The notes under the pieces were generated by a model that saw nothing but the letters and a program-made list of their open reading frames with translations, was not told where the DNA came from and made no database searches. The position numbers were made by a program, and so were the translations under genes. Positions 47,301-58,379 of a DNA stretch of 64,000 bases are shown piece after piece; positions within the stretch are counted from its first letter, which is position 1, and each line of letters begins with the position of its first letter. The stretch is from Lumbricus terrestris (Eukaryota; Annelida; Clitellata; Crassiclitellata; Lumbricidae): assembly GCA_949752735.1 (NCBI GenBank), contig OX457052.1:15974564-16038563 (forward strand). Direction: 5' to 3'.

Positions 47301-50243
47301 CGGTTTATTCACGAGCGCGATGGGCCTCAGTTTATCCACGAGCGCGATGGGCCTCAGTTTATTCACCAGCGCGATGGGCCTCAGTTTATTCACGAGCGCG
47401 ATGGGCCTCAGTTTATTCACGAGCGCGATGGGCCTCAGTTTATTCACGAGCGCGACGGGCCTCAGTTTATTCACGAGCGCAATGGGCCTCAGTTTATCCG
47501 CGAGCGCGATGGGCACCGGTTTATTCACGAGCGCGATGGGCCTCAGTTTATCCACGAGCGCGATGGGCCTCAGTTTATTCAGGAGCGCGATGGGCCTCAG
47601 TTTATTCACGAGCGCGATGGGCACCAGTTTATTCACGAGCGCGATGGGCCTCAGTTTATTCACGAGAGCGACGGGCCTCAGTTTATCCACGAGCGCGATG
47701 GGCCTCAGTTTATTCACGAGCGCGATGGGCACCAGTTTATTCACGAGCGCGATGGGCCTCAGTTTATTCACGAGCGCGACGGGCCTCAGTTTATTCACGA
47801 GCGCAATGGGCCTCAGTTTATCCGCGAGCGCGATGGGCACCGGTTTATTCACGAGCGCGATGGGCCTCAGTTTATCCACGAGCGCGATGGGCCTCAGTTT
47901 ATTCAGGAGCGCGATGGGCCTCAGTTTATTCACGAGCGCGATGGGCACCAGTTTATTCACGAGCGCGATGGGCCTCAGTTTATTCACGAGAGCGACGGGC
48001 CTCAGTTTATCCACGAGCGCGATGGGCCTCAGTTTATTCACGAGCGCGATGGGCACCAGTTTATTCACGAGCGCGATGGGCCTCAGTTTATTCACGAGCG
48101 CGATGGGCCTCAGTTTATTCACGAGCGCGATGGGCCTCAGTTTATTCACGAGCGCGATGGGCCTCAGTTTATTCACCAGCGCGATGGGCCTCAGTTTATT
48201 CACGAGCGCGACGGGCCTAAGTTTATCCACGAGCGCGATGGGCACCGGTTTATTCACGAGCGCGATGGGCACCGGTTTATTCACGAGCGCGATGGGCCTC
48301 AGTTTATCCACGAGCGCGATGGGCCTCAGTTTATCCACGAGCGCGATGGGCACCAGTTTATCTACGAGCGCGATGGGCCTCAGTTTATTCACGAGCGCGA
48401 TGGGCCTCAGTTTATCCACGAGCGCGATGGGCCTCAGTTTATTCACGAGCGCGACGGGCCTCAGTTTATTCACGAGCGCAATGGGCCTCAGTTTATCCGC
48501 GAGCGCGATGGGCACCGGTTTATTCACGAGCGCGATGGGCCTCAGTTTATCCACGAGCGCGATGGGCCTCAGTTTATTCAGGAGCGCGATGGGCCTCAGT
48601 TTATTCACGAGCGCGATGGGCACCAGTTTATTCACGAGCGCGATGGGCCTCAGTTTATTCACGAGCGCGACGGGCCTCAGTTTATCCACGAGCGCGATGG
48701 GCCTCAGTTTATTCACGAGCGCGATGGGCCTCAGTTTATTCACGAGCGCGATGGGCCTCAGTTTATTCACGAACGCGATAGGCCTCAGTTTATTCACGAG
48801 CGCGATGGGCCTCAGTTTATTCACGAGCGCGATGGGCCTCAGTTTATTCACGAGCGCGACGGGCCTCAGTTTATTCACGAGCGCGATGGGCACCAGTTTA
48901 TTCACGAGCGCGATGGGCCTCAGTTTATTCACGAGCGCGATGGGCCTCAGTTTATTCACGAGCGCGACGGGCCTCAGTTTATTCAGGAGCGCGATGGGCA
49001 CCAGTTTATTCACGAGCGCGATGGGCCTCAGTTTATTCACGAGCGCGACGGGCCTCAGTTTATTCACGAGCGCATGGGCCTCAGTTTATCCGCGAGCGCG
49101 ATGGGCACCGGTTTATTCACGAGCGCGATGGGCCTCAGTTTATCCACGAGCGCGATGGGCCTCAGTTTATTCACCAGCGCGATGGGCCTCAGTTTATTCA
49201 CGAGCGCGATGGGCCTCAGTTTATTCACGAGCGCGATGGGCCTCAGTTTATCCACGAGCGCGATGGGCCTCAGTTTATTCACGAGCGCGACGGGCCTCAG
49301 TTTATTCACGAGCGCAATGGGCCTCAGTTTATCCGCGAGCGCGATGGGCACCGGTTTATTCACGAGCGCGATGGGCCTCAGTTTATCCACGAGCGCGATG
49401 GGCCTCAGTTTATTCAGGAGCGCGATGGGCCTCAGTTTATTCACGAGCGCGATGGGCACCAGTTTATTCACGAGCGCGATGGGCCTCAGTTTATTCACGA
49501 GCGCGACGGGCCTCAGTTTATCCACGAGCGCGATGGGCCTCAGTTTATTCACGAGCGCGATGGGCCTCAGTTTATTCACGAGCGCGATGGGCCTCAGTTT
49601 ATTCACGAACGCGATAGGCCTCAGTTTATTCACGAGCGCGATGGGCCTCAGTTTATTCACGAGCGCGATGGGCCTCAGTTTATTCACGAGCGCGATGGGC
49701 CTCAGTTTATTCACGAGCGCGATGGGCCTCAGTTTATTCACGAGCGCGACGGGCCTCAGTTTATTCAGGAGCGCGATGGGCACCAGTTTATTCACGAGCG
49801 CGATGGGCCTCAGTTTATTCAGGAGCGCGATGGGCCTCAGTTTATTCACGAGCGCGATGGGCACCAGTTTATTCACGAGCGCGATGGGCCTCAGTTTATT
49901 CACGAGCGCGACGGGCCTCAGTTTATCCACGCGCGCGATGGGCCTCAGTTTTTTCACGAGCGCGATGGGCCTCAGTTTATTCACGAGCGCGATGGGCCTC
50001 AGTTTATTCACGAGCGCGATGGGCCTCGGTTTATTCTCGAGCGCGATGGGCACCAGTTTTTTCAAGAGCGCAATGGGCCTCAGTTTATCCACGAGCGCGA
50101 TGGGCCTCAGTTTATTCACGAGCGCGATGGGCCTCAGTTTATCCACGAGCGCGATGGGCCTCAGTTTATTCACGAGCGCGATGGGCACCAGTTTATTCTC
50201 GAGCGCGATGGGCACTTGTTTTTTCACGAGCGCGGTGAGGCCT
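41306..50243. repeat. 8.9-kb satellite array, 27-bp monomer (~330 copies)
   Basis: The monomer is TTTATTCACGAGCGCGATGG plus GCCTCAG, repeated without interruption. Variation is concentrated at a few sites (ATTCAC/ATCCAC/ATTCAG; GATGGG/GACGGG; CTCAG/ACCAG/ACAAG/ACCGG). Each consensus unit has three CpGs. Because 27 is a multiple of 3, all three plus frames and one minus frame are free of stops, producing ORFs of 387-1307 codons that repeat MGLSLFTSA or NKLRPIALV. Changes are not biased to silent sites, so I read these as non-genic. Three 26-bp monomers (GAGCGCATGGG or GACCGCATGGG at ~44,290, ~47,260 and ~49,068) shift the frame and mark block duplications of 110 and 67 monomers. Six copies of GAACGCGATAGG support the same block structure. 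Confidence 0.97.
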
Positions 50244-53130
50244 TTTTTATTGTGTTACGTTTTTGAATCGTCAAAAAACAGTGGGTGGCCTCACTAAAAG
50301 TGATATAACTTTGTTGTTTGAAATATTCTGATGAAATCTGGTCATGATGTGTAAATATGAATTATAAGCCTGTAAAATTTCATTTCGAAATTCTTACTTT
50401 TGGTCAAGATATTGGCGAAAAAACTAGTAGGTTTTTTTGCCCACCCTGTATGCAGCCAAAAGTAACGTTATTGCAGAAATTATTCAGTGCAAGTTATAGC
50501 CTCTGGGAATGAATGACAGTAATGGCTTTTAAGAGGAAGCCAGGGAAAAGGGCTAGTAAGTGGACATCAGAAATACCCCCACCTGAGTTGATGAGCCACA
50601 TACACAATAGTGGACAACCTGTTGGTGGAAGAATCTTGCTAAACTACCTAGCTCGGGCTCCTGGGCATTTGCCCCCCCCATCTCAGCAGCCCCGAGAGAG
50701 AGAGAGGGAGAGCAAAACAACGATAGCAACAACAACCTTAATTCCTTCAATGCTGAGGGGTTAGGTCTACCTAAGGCCAAAAATTATCACCAAATACTGT
50801 AGCAAAGTAACAAGAGAAAACAGAAAAACGGGAGACATCACATTCTCACGACAGTATGCTTGCCTATACAATATTAAGCAAACGATAAAATAGTTACATC
50901 AATACAAATTATACTATGTGCATGAGATAGCACATAAAAAATTCGCAATGGTGTTCCCGAAAATGTCCTTTCGAAAGAGTCTTGTTCTTCTCAACAGCCA
51001 GCGGTGCACTATGTTCCAGTTCGTAACGTGTAGAATGTCTTCCGCACAGCAGTGACTCGCGTTGAAGGTCCTACAGAAGGCAATGCTGCAGATTATTCAC
51101 TGAGATTCACACGTTCAATTACATTCAGCAAGAATGGTTTGCAGCATTGTTGTAAAAATTTTTTTTAGTTTTTTATTCTCTCCCCAAAAACGTCGTTTTT
51201 GTTTTTTTTAATTTTTCGCATCGTTTTTTAAATTTTTTTATGTAACTTTATTTAATTATTTACTGTCTATTATTATTTTCCTTAATTTAATTTTGTTATA
51301 ATATTCCATACATTTTCACCGTACTCTAAAGAGTTCAGTATAATAGGGTCTTTATGTAATTGTTTAAGTCATCATTTTGAGAAATACATGTAGTAGATAC
51401 CCTACAGTACAAGAAATGAAATTAAATTTTGTAAGAGTTATTTTGACATAAAATTCTTGGGCCTATTAGTAAGATTTATAAGTAACAATTTTAAGTACAA
51501 ATGTACAATATATAATTTAGTACACATCTATGGTTTTTGCTTCTGATTAGATTGCAATTGCGTTATCAGCATGATAATCGATCAGCATGAACTTATGTGG
51601 ACTAATGTTTACATTTCAAATTTGAAAAGATTTCAATACCTTTAATTTGTCTGAATTTCTTATTAAACCAAGGTTATAAGAAAAAATAATTGTGGTAGAT
51701 TAATGTCACTTATACCAATTAATTTTGGTCTAGTAATAAAGTTGTCATTTGCAGATTAAGAAAAAATTGCATAAGCAAGGTTTTTAAGCTTAAAATTAAG
51801 TTTCAGATGAAACAAAGGCAAATTATTTTCCGTTTCCATTTTTTTATCGTTTTTCATCGTTTTTTATCATTTCGAAAAAAACTACGTTTTTCCGGTTTTT
51901 ATCGTTTTTCATCGTTTTTTACATCTATGGTTTGCAGTGAGAAGAAACAAGATGCAGTAAAATAACAGATCAATAAATTTGCAACATTTGCTATATTTAC
52001 AAACAGTTGAAAATTTGTAGAACTAAAATTTCACTTAAATGTAAAATAACTTTCTAAGGACACAAGATCACATCCTCCATATGTTTCCCCATATGTTTTC
52101 TACATTGCTAATTTGAACACTATATACACTAACCATTTTACTATTTACACTAATCTTTTCACTATTTACACTAATCATTTCACTACTTACACCAATCATT
52201 ACACATGCAATATGAAAAATAGGGTCAATTCTATCACCTGAGATTTCTTAACATTTAATTTCAATGTTTTCATGCAAATACTCTGCGGACCATAACTTTT
52301 AGTTCAGAGAAATGCCAACATCAAAATGAGGTCTACATACATAATGAACACCAAAACAGTTTCCTGTATATTGTAAAACATCAGTAGTTAGACCTACTCA
52401 TTTCTCTATGTCACTGACGCATCGTTCACCCAGTATTATAAGGTTCTATGTCCAGTACACCCCACCTTTTTGAAAGATCACCCTAGGGGCCATTCACAAA
52501 GAAATCTTATTTTCGCCCTCCCCCGTACATTTCGTTTACCACCCTATGCAAATAAGCTTCTCTTTACCAAAGGGCTTAAAGTGTTTGGGAACGGCATTCC
52601 CACTGCTCTCGAAATTCTTGGCTTGCATTCCCACTGCTCATCATGATGGAACAATGGAAACACATTACTTTATCAGCCTTCCCGCTGCTCACACATTCAG
52701 CTTTACCACTGCTCACCCAAAACACTTTAACCACTGCTTAACCCCACCCCCACTACAAAGGCTATTTAGCTATGAAACATGTATTTTACCCTAGGCTACT
52801 ATCTATTTTTTGCTAAACATCATATTTGTTACTAATATTTGTTAACTGTTATAGTTTACTGAATAGAATATAATTGTTCTGAACATTGTCAAATGAAATA
52901 AATAAATAGGCCAATGTTGACGTCATAATAAGACATTTATTTTGCGTATGTACATTTTGCCAAGACCCCTCCCCCTGTACACACCCGTAAGCAAATCACC
53001 TAAATCCGTGACCTCCCCTCCCACCCACCATGTGTACGTAATACATGTGTACGTAACAGCCCCAGATGGAAGGTAATCTAACAGAGGACTTAAATTAATA
53101 ATCCGTGCATGATAAGTACAGCTGATCCAC
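50244..53130. other. Intergenic, no gene seen
   Basis: 50,244-50,455 ends in a transposon-like CCCACCCTGTATG. 50,695-50,715 is a GA microsatellite. 51,150-51,250 and 51,830-51,930 are T-rich with ATCGTTTTTCATCG motifs. 52,125-52,205 has about four ACTATTTACACTAATC units. 52,590-52,750 has several CCACTGCTCA motifs. No ORF shows a recognisable domain. Confidence 0.5.
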
Positions 53131-53134
53131 TGAC

Positions 53135-53232
53135 CGTAATAAGTTTCCAAATTCCGGCAAATGGCTGAGGAGACATCGAATGACCTCTGCATGACCTTTC
53201 CGTGCCACCTTCGACAGAGTGCTCGATCCATC
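53135..53232 (-). CDS. Possible isolated ankyrin-repeat exon
   Basis: A minus-strand acceptor (CCTTTTGTAG) precedes a 98-nt open segment that reads DGSSTLSKVARKGHAEVIRC and continues LLSHLPEFGNLL. TL..VARKGHAEVIRCLL is the first helix pair of an ankyrin repeat. A donor-like G|GTCAGT follows at 53134. No neighbouring exons could be assigned, although a nearby minus segment at ~53,435-53,480 (WPERLDTESAERII, then GTGACG) might belong. It could also be a pseudogene fragment. Confidence 0.35.
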
Positions 53233-53249
53233 CTACAAAAGGCAATTCC

Positions 53250-54400
53250 AAACATAAGAGCAACGCCTAACTATATGGCTAATAACATGAGATTTCTTTG
53301 TGCTGAGAGAGGGAGAGTGGAAGCAAGAAAGATTATAAGCAGACGACAGGTAGAGAGCAATGAGAAGGCAGGTGGTAAGATAACTTCTGGTCAAGATCAC
53401 GTTTCGGTAATCGCTTGCCCACGTCACCTATAATTCGTTCGGCAGACTCTGTGTCCAATCTTTCAGGCCAGGACTCTTTTCTGTCTAATGCTTATCTCTG
53501 CATGAATATGTGATTGTCAGAGTTTATTATTATTATTGCAAAATTTAAACAGCATAAATGAACAGCATCAATTAAGTACATAATCAGCTAAATATGAACA
53601 TTGGAAAATCCAGCATCAAATCAACAATTTATAGTACATCAAACACGCAGCATCACTAATAGCTCATCACAGTTTAGAGCAGCGAACGATTCAATGATGC
53701 AGCCTATTAAGTCGACCACATAGTGCATTAGCAGTAAAAGAAGTTCAACAAGATGCATTGTAATTATATTAAAGCCCCCAGCGCAGTAAGGCCCAACAAT
53801 GAAACACAAAATAACTGCCAGTATATGAAAAAGCATCAGCCTCTTGGGTTCAGACAACCTAACTTGCTAATTTTCCATACTAACAAAAGTGGACAATACA
53901 ACATTCGCTGCACAGTGGATTTAAGTAGACAATGTATTTTGGAAATGGCAGATCAAACACTCAACTTGTGGGCATCCCGGATTGTAAGTGCGGCCAGAAA
54001 TTGACTTTATAAGCACTGCCAAAAACTGAATGCCTGTCTATGTAAACAATAATATTAATCAATTTTTGAACAAATTTATTGAACCCTGCTACCATGGTTG
54101 CTACCGTTGACGGTTGGCAACTACACTTGTCTCTATTTGTTGCTCCATCTCTGGAAGCCAATTTTAAGCTCATTCAATCACACCTCAAGAAACATCCACT
54201 AACAACTGCACACCCAACCCAAATCCCCGAAAATGCTGAAAATACACAAACGCCCGATTTCCCAAAAACAGTTTTATAATAGAAAGCAGCTGAATTCCTT
54301 AAAACAATTAATAATTAAATTGATTATAAAGCATAATGAGCCTACTAAGTTTAACAGTTTAATGTACAAAAATAGTACGTTTTTTGTGAAAATCAATTTT
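53250..54400. other. Intergenic, no convincing gene
   Basis: A short ATT microsatellite lies at 53,523-53,536. Minus-strand 53,435-53,480 is weakly exon-like but has no clear upstream boundary. Nothing else supported. Confidence 0.4.
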
Positions 54401-54407
54401 GGGGATT

Positions 54408-55495
54408 CGGGCTGCACCCCAGTTACATCCCATAATGCAATGCACTCAATACGTTTACAAAGCAATCCTTACGAATTAACTAATGTACAGTTGTACACTA
54501 TATACTATTTACATATCATTGCAAAGTTCTTCACTTTAAGCAAAGTCCTTTTTCATCAATCTAACCTAACTTTAAGCAAGAATCATTTACATCCTCCTAC
54601 TTCTATTCAGCAAGAATCATTTACATCAATCCAAGTTATTAATTAGGCAAGAATACTTTCATCAATACAGCAACCAGGTAATCTATCGTTTTAACGGAAT
54701 TAATTATTTGCCATTTTGTCCACTATCGTTTTAGCAGAATTAATTATTTGCCATTTTGTCCACTATCGTTTTAGTGGAATTAATTATTTAATACCTTTCA
54801 TTTATCGAAATAGCGGAATTACACCAATTTAGTCACTTATGTTGTCAACACAAACACAATTCCCTCCCAGGGTAGGACAAAAACCCTGGTAGAACATAAT
54901 GCGTATAAGTGGTTGTACTATAAAATGCCATTCCTGAGTACGCAAGTTGAATGGATGAAAACAATTCTCGCTAAATAGAAGCCGGATTGATACAAAATAA
55001 ATTTTAATTGAATGGAAGCTGGATTGATGAAAATGTTCTTGCTTAAATTGGAGCTAGATTGATGAAAATATTCTTGCTTAAATTGGAGCTGAATTGATGA
55101 AAATATTCTTGTCCAAATTGGAGCTGGACTGATGAAAATAATTGTTATTTAAATATAAGTTGGAAGAAACGAAATATATATGACAAAATTTGACTTATGT
55201 ATACTCATATTCTGTGTCAATTAATTACCATAGGCCTACTGTCATTTATTCCGCAAAAGTGATGGTGTATGATATACACAATAATTAATTCCGCTATTCC
55301 GTTTTCCGAAATGAGAAAAATAATTAATTCCGTTAAACGATAGATTACCCAGCATCCATTATACTGAATACAAATTTTTTCCAGACGCAAATGTTCTGTT
55401 TTATGCGACACACAAAGGCTACAAAGAATGCCAAAATGGTAAAATTGCCCTTTTATAACCTTTTCGATTGAATGCATTGTATAATAGGATGTGGT
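54408..55495. mobile_element. Palindromic, repeat-rich non-autonomous element
   Basis: Nested inverted symmetry. CCCATAATGCAATGCACTCA (54,429) faces TTGAATGCATTGTATAATAG (55,468). GGTAATCTATCGTTTTAACG (54,677) faces CGTTAAACGATAGATTACC (ending ~55,350) almost perfectly over 32 bp. CAAGAATCATTTACATC units (54,540-54,660) face ATTGATGAAAATATTCTTGC units (54,965-55,140). TATCGTTTTAGCGGAATTAA-type 48-bp units are repeated three times at 54,680-54,830. No protein. Outer ends and target duplication are uncertain. Confidence 0.6.
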
Positions 55496-56476
55496 TGGTG
55501 GGTAGCGGCGCTCTACCTGAGCAAAATCTTTGGTGGCCATATTGTTTCTGCTGATCTTGGTTCTCTCCTTGCCGCTTCTTCTGTCCTGAGCCAATCCTAT
55601 GCGGATGACCTGCAAGCGTATTTGCATTGTCTTGCGCCAGCAGCCCTATCCACTGTTAGGGTCATGAGCCGGACAATGGAGGCTTTGGAGGCCTGGATGT
55701 CCTCCAATCGCCTTCGGCTAAACTCTACCAAAACCCAATTTATTTGGTTTGGCACACGCCAACAGCTCGCTAAAATTGACCTGGAGGTTCTTGCTCGAGA
55801 GTTCCCTCACTTTACCTTCTCTTCCTCTGTCCGGGATCTTGGAGTCACACTGGACCAAGAACTTACTTTTACGCGGCATATCAACCTGCTATGCCGCAGT
55901 TGCTACTACCAATTGCGTCAGCTTAGAGTGGTGCTCCGCTCCTTAACCTTCAATGCTGCCTTAACGCTAGTCCATTCTTTTGTCGTCTCTCGTCTGGACT
56001 ACTGCAGCGCCCTCTATGCGGGTCTTCCGGTGACTCGGGTTGGGTGCTTGGATCGGGTCTTGCGCTCTGCGGCACGCCTTGTTGGTCGCATTCCAAGATT
56101 CGGTCATGTTACTGACTATATGCGGGATGTCTTGCATTGGCTCCCTTTTTCACAAAGGATCACTTACCGGATATCTTCCTTGGTTTGGCGCTGTCTCGCG
56201 GGTGTGGCCCCTGTCTATTTGCAGGAGCTCTGTTGCTCCACCCTGAACGTCCAGCGCCGTGGCTCTCTCCGCTCTTCTAAACAGGCTCAGCTTCTTGTCC
56301 CCCGGTCACGCACTTCTATTACACAGAACCGTGCCTTTTCTGTCGTTGGCCCTGCAACCTGGAATGGGCTCCCTGTGGAACTACGTCTTGTGCCTAGAGC
56401 CTTTGAGACTACGTTCTACTCTGCTCTTAAAACTATTCTTTTTAACCGTGGTTGGGTCGGGAGCGCTTCTGAGTAG
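55472..56476 (+). CDS. 5'-truncated LINE reverse transcriptase, C-terminal part
   Basis: A 334-codon ORF. LINE homology begins after about residue 25 and includes the catalytic YADD box (~42-45), then ALEAWMSSNRLRLNSTKTQF, LGVTLDQELTFTRHI, VVSRLDYCSALYAGLP, VLHWLPFSQRI and FSVVGPATWNGLPVELR. This is the RT thumb and C-terminal region of CR1/L2-like non-LTR elements. The palm upstream of YADD and the endonuclease are missing, so the copy is dead on arrival. The ORF is otherwise open, so insertion was fairly recent. The first residues come from the flanking palindromic element. The stop at 56474 is followed by the conserved 3' tail. Confidence 0.85.
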   Translation: MHCIIGCGWWVAALYLSKIFGGHIVSADLGSLLAASSVLSQSYADDLQAYLHCLAPAALSTVRVMSRTMEALEAWMSSNRLRLNSTKTQFIWFGTRQQLAKIDLEVLAREFPHFTFSSSVRDLGVTLDQELTFTRHINLLCRSCYYQLRQLRVVLRSLTFNAALTLVHSFVVSRLDYCSALYAGLPVTRVGCLDRVLRSAARLVGRIPRFGHVTDYMRDVLHWLPFSQRITYRISSLVWRCLAGVAPVYLQELCCSTLNVQRRGSLRSSKQAQLLVPRSRTSITQNRAFSVVGPATWNGLPVELRLVPRAFETTFYSALKTILFNRGWVGSASE

Positions 56477-56530
56477 ATACTCTTGAAGAAGCGCTATATA
56501 AGTGTTTGAAATGAATGAATGAATGAATGT
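56450..56530 (+). mobile_element. LINE 3' tail shared with the SINE family
   Basis: GGTCGGGAGCGCTTCTGAGT, ACTCTTGAAGAAGCGCTATA, then TAAGTGTTTGAAATGAATGA repeats. The same string in the same order closes the SINEs at 24.55, 32.1 and 57.4 kb. Confidence 0.85.
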
Positions 56531-57365
56531 TTCGGAATTACCAAACCCGAATTTTTAGACCCTAAAAGAACCAGCATGTCATTTAATTTGACTTTAAATA
56601 GTTTCCTGGAATTTGGTCACTTTCTATAAAACTTTTTTCGGGAAATCGTTTTTCATTTTCAGCGTTTTTGGGAATCGGGTTTGGGCATTCGCGTTGACAC
56701 CGGCAAATTTAATCAACATTTAGCAGCCCTAAACATGTAATAGCTGAGGACACTAAACCGATATCTTACTAGTTGATCACTCTAAGAATTTTCATTTCCT
56801 ATTAACCAAACTTTCGTTTTATTAAGAAAGTAACAACTGAATGAAACCAACCTTTTTACAGTAGCATCAATACAAATCGTTGACGAGTCTGAACCATCGA
56901 TATTAATAGACCTGGATTGCGCTTAGTCTATGCTCGCTGCACAAAAATGTGTGGTCGGCGGACAGAAGCCGAGATCTATTTTTAGATCATGCCGCCATCT
57001 TAAAGCTACAAGTGTTCAGATGTGCGCTTGATATCCTGATGTCTCGATTAAAACCTTCGGTTACAGAACATTTCCAAATTCATTGCAAACTGACCAACTC
57101 TTAGTTGTTGCTTAGTTATCATACTACGACTTGAAATTATTATTATAATGTGTTTTTTTCAGCAGGTTTTTTGCAAGGCTCCAAAAACATCGACCACTGG
57201 CCATTGCGGACTTCATTTAAGAAGCTTATAGCACCGATATTTCAGCTGGTCTCTTTGGCACAATTTCTGTGGACGCTGAGAATTTTCCGAATATGCATTC
57301 ATTCACTCCAGAATTTATATAAGGCTTCTTATAGGGACTGCTCATAAGTTTGTATGTGTACTTGC

Positions 57366-57575
57366 TATAACGCTCCTTCAAGCTCACTACTCAGAGGCGC
57401 TCCCGAGTCCCGACTACAGCGCGGACACTGCATTGGAGTTTCACTACGCTTTATCTATTCTGTGGTTTCACGCCAAAGTGCTGAGCAATTACGAGTGAAG
57501 GAATTTCCCAAGATCCCTAAGCAGCGACTTGAGGCGGATTCGAACCTGCAACCCGTGCTCTAGCATAGTGTTGGG
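57366..57575 (-). mobile_element. SINE copy
   Basis: Minus strand: a B box GGTTCGAATCC (~57,536-57,546), a CTTAGGGATCTTGGGAAATT-like body, an unusual inserted stretch, and a tail CGGGAGCGCCTCTGAGTAGT...CTTGAAGGAGCGTTATAGCA. Confidence 0.8.
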
Positions 57576-57589
57576 CTCAGTAAAAAATG

Positions 57590-57710
57590 TCTCAGAAAGA
57601 GCCCCCGGAAACAGAAGTGGCTCCTGTGGGGCCCATTCCAGACAACGACCCACCACGGAAAAGGCTAAATTCTGCATGACTGCAGTTGGCCTAATTATGG
57701 AAGTGGGGTA
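57590..57710 (-). pseudogene. LINE RT C-terminal remnant
   Basis: Minus strand reads MQNLAFSVVGRCLEWAPQEP then LLFPGALSETFF, a degenerate form of the FSVVGP..WN.LP...F..TF block found intact in the LINE at 56.3 kb. Confidence 0.6.
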
Positions 57711-57889
57711 CAAATCACCATGGTAGAAATTTGGTATGGAGGCTATTTGTATGGACTGCAAGGCCAGGCCAAGCCATTGAGCCTCATTGTATCGAAGCCC
57801 TTCTGAAAACTTAGACATCAAGTGTTACCGTCATGGTACTCTTAAATATAGCAAAGCATCGGCTATAGTTCTTCCTACCCCAAAGTCCT

Positions 57890-58377
57890 AACCTGCATCT
57901 CACAGTGATGGGTGGGGGGACTGGGGTGAACAGCTAAGCAGAAAATTGCCTAGTGGGCTGACAGTGGCAAAAACCTCTGACTGAAGTGATTGACAGGGTG
58001 GACAGGCTCACCGGAAACCCTGACAAACAGCTGGCCAATGCAAAAGGCAGGTGCTGGAAGGATACCCAAGGTCGTAGCTATGGGGTGGGGGTTAACAATA
58101 ACACCACCTGGAAAAAAGACCAAGAAACCTCAACATGACTATGCACCTAAATCAAAAAGTGGGCTCCTAGTCAGATTATCCCTGGGGAAGTCAAAGTCCT
58201 CACCACTACTCCTCAGCAGCACCAGGGATGCACCAGAGTGTAAGGTGACAGGATGTAGATCCATGGACTTATGGGGGGGAATTAACCCGCATACCTTGCG
58301 AATCACGGTTCTTTTCCTTTGTAGGGGATATAATCTGCTGATGCGTAATAAATTTATGTAATAATAATAATAATAAT
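57890..58377 (+). mobile_element. Dispersed repeat with (AAT)n tail
   Basis: A body including GGGTGGGGGTTAACAATAAC and ACCACCTGGAAAAAAGACCA ends GTAATAAATTTATGTAATAA followed by AAT repeats, the same end as 37.15 kb and 60.16 kb. Probably a SINE or a 5'-part-plus-tail copy of an RTE-like family. No RT domain visible. Confidence 0.55.
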
Positions 58378-58379
58378 GA

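Noticed and set aside
41306..50243. CRISPR-like array
   Set aside because: Monomers are directly contiguous with no unique spacers, and the context is eukaryotic.
41249..50297. ORFs of 387-1307 codons on both strands encoding perfect 9-residue repeats
   Set aside because: They are produced by a 27-bp satellite whose length is a multiple of three; three plus frames and one minus frame are equally open and substitutions are not biased to silent sites.
53435..53480. Second minus-strand exon (WPERLDTESAERII) near the ankyrin-like exon
   Set aside because: The donor is plausible but there is no clear acceptor, with an in-frame stop close upstream; too weak to list as a gene part.
54079..54279. 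66-codon ORF starting at an ATG in good context
   Set aside because: No recognisable domain; could be chance in AT-rich sequence.
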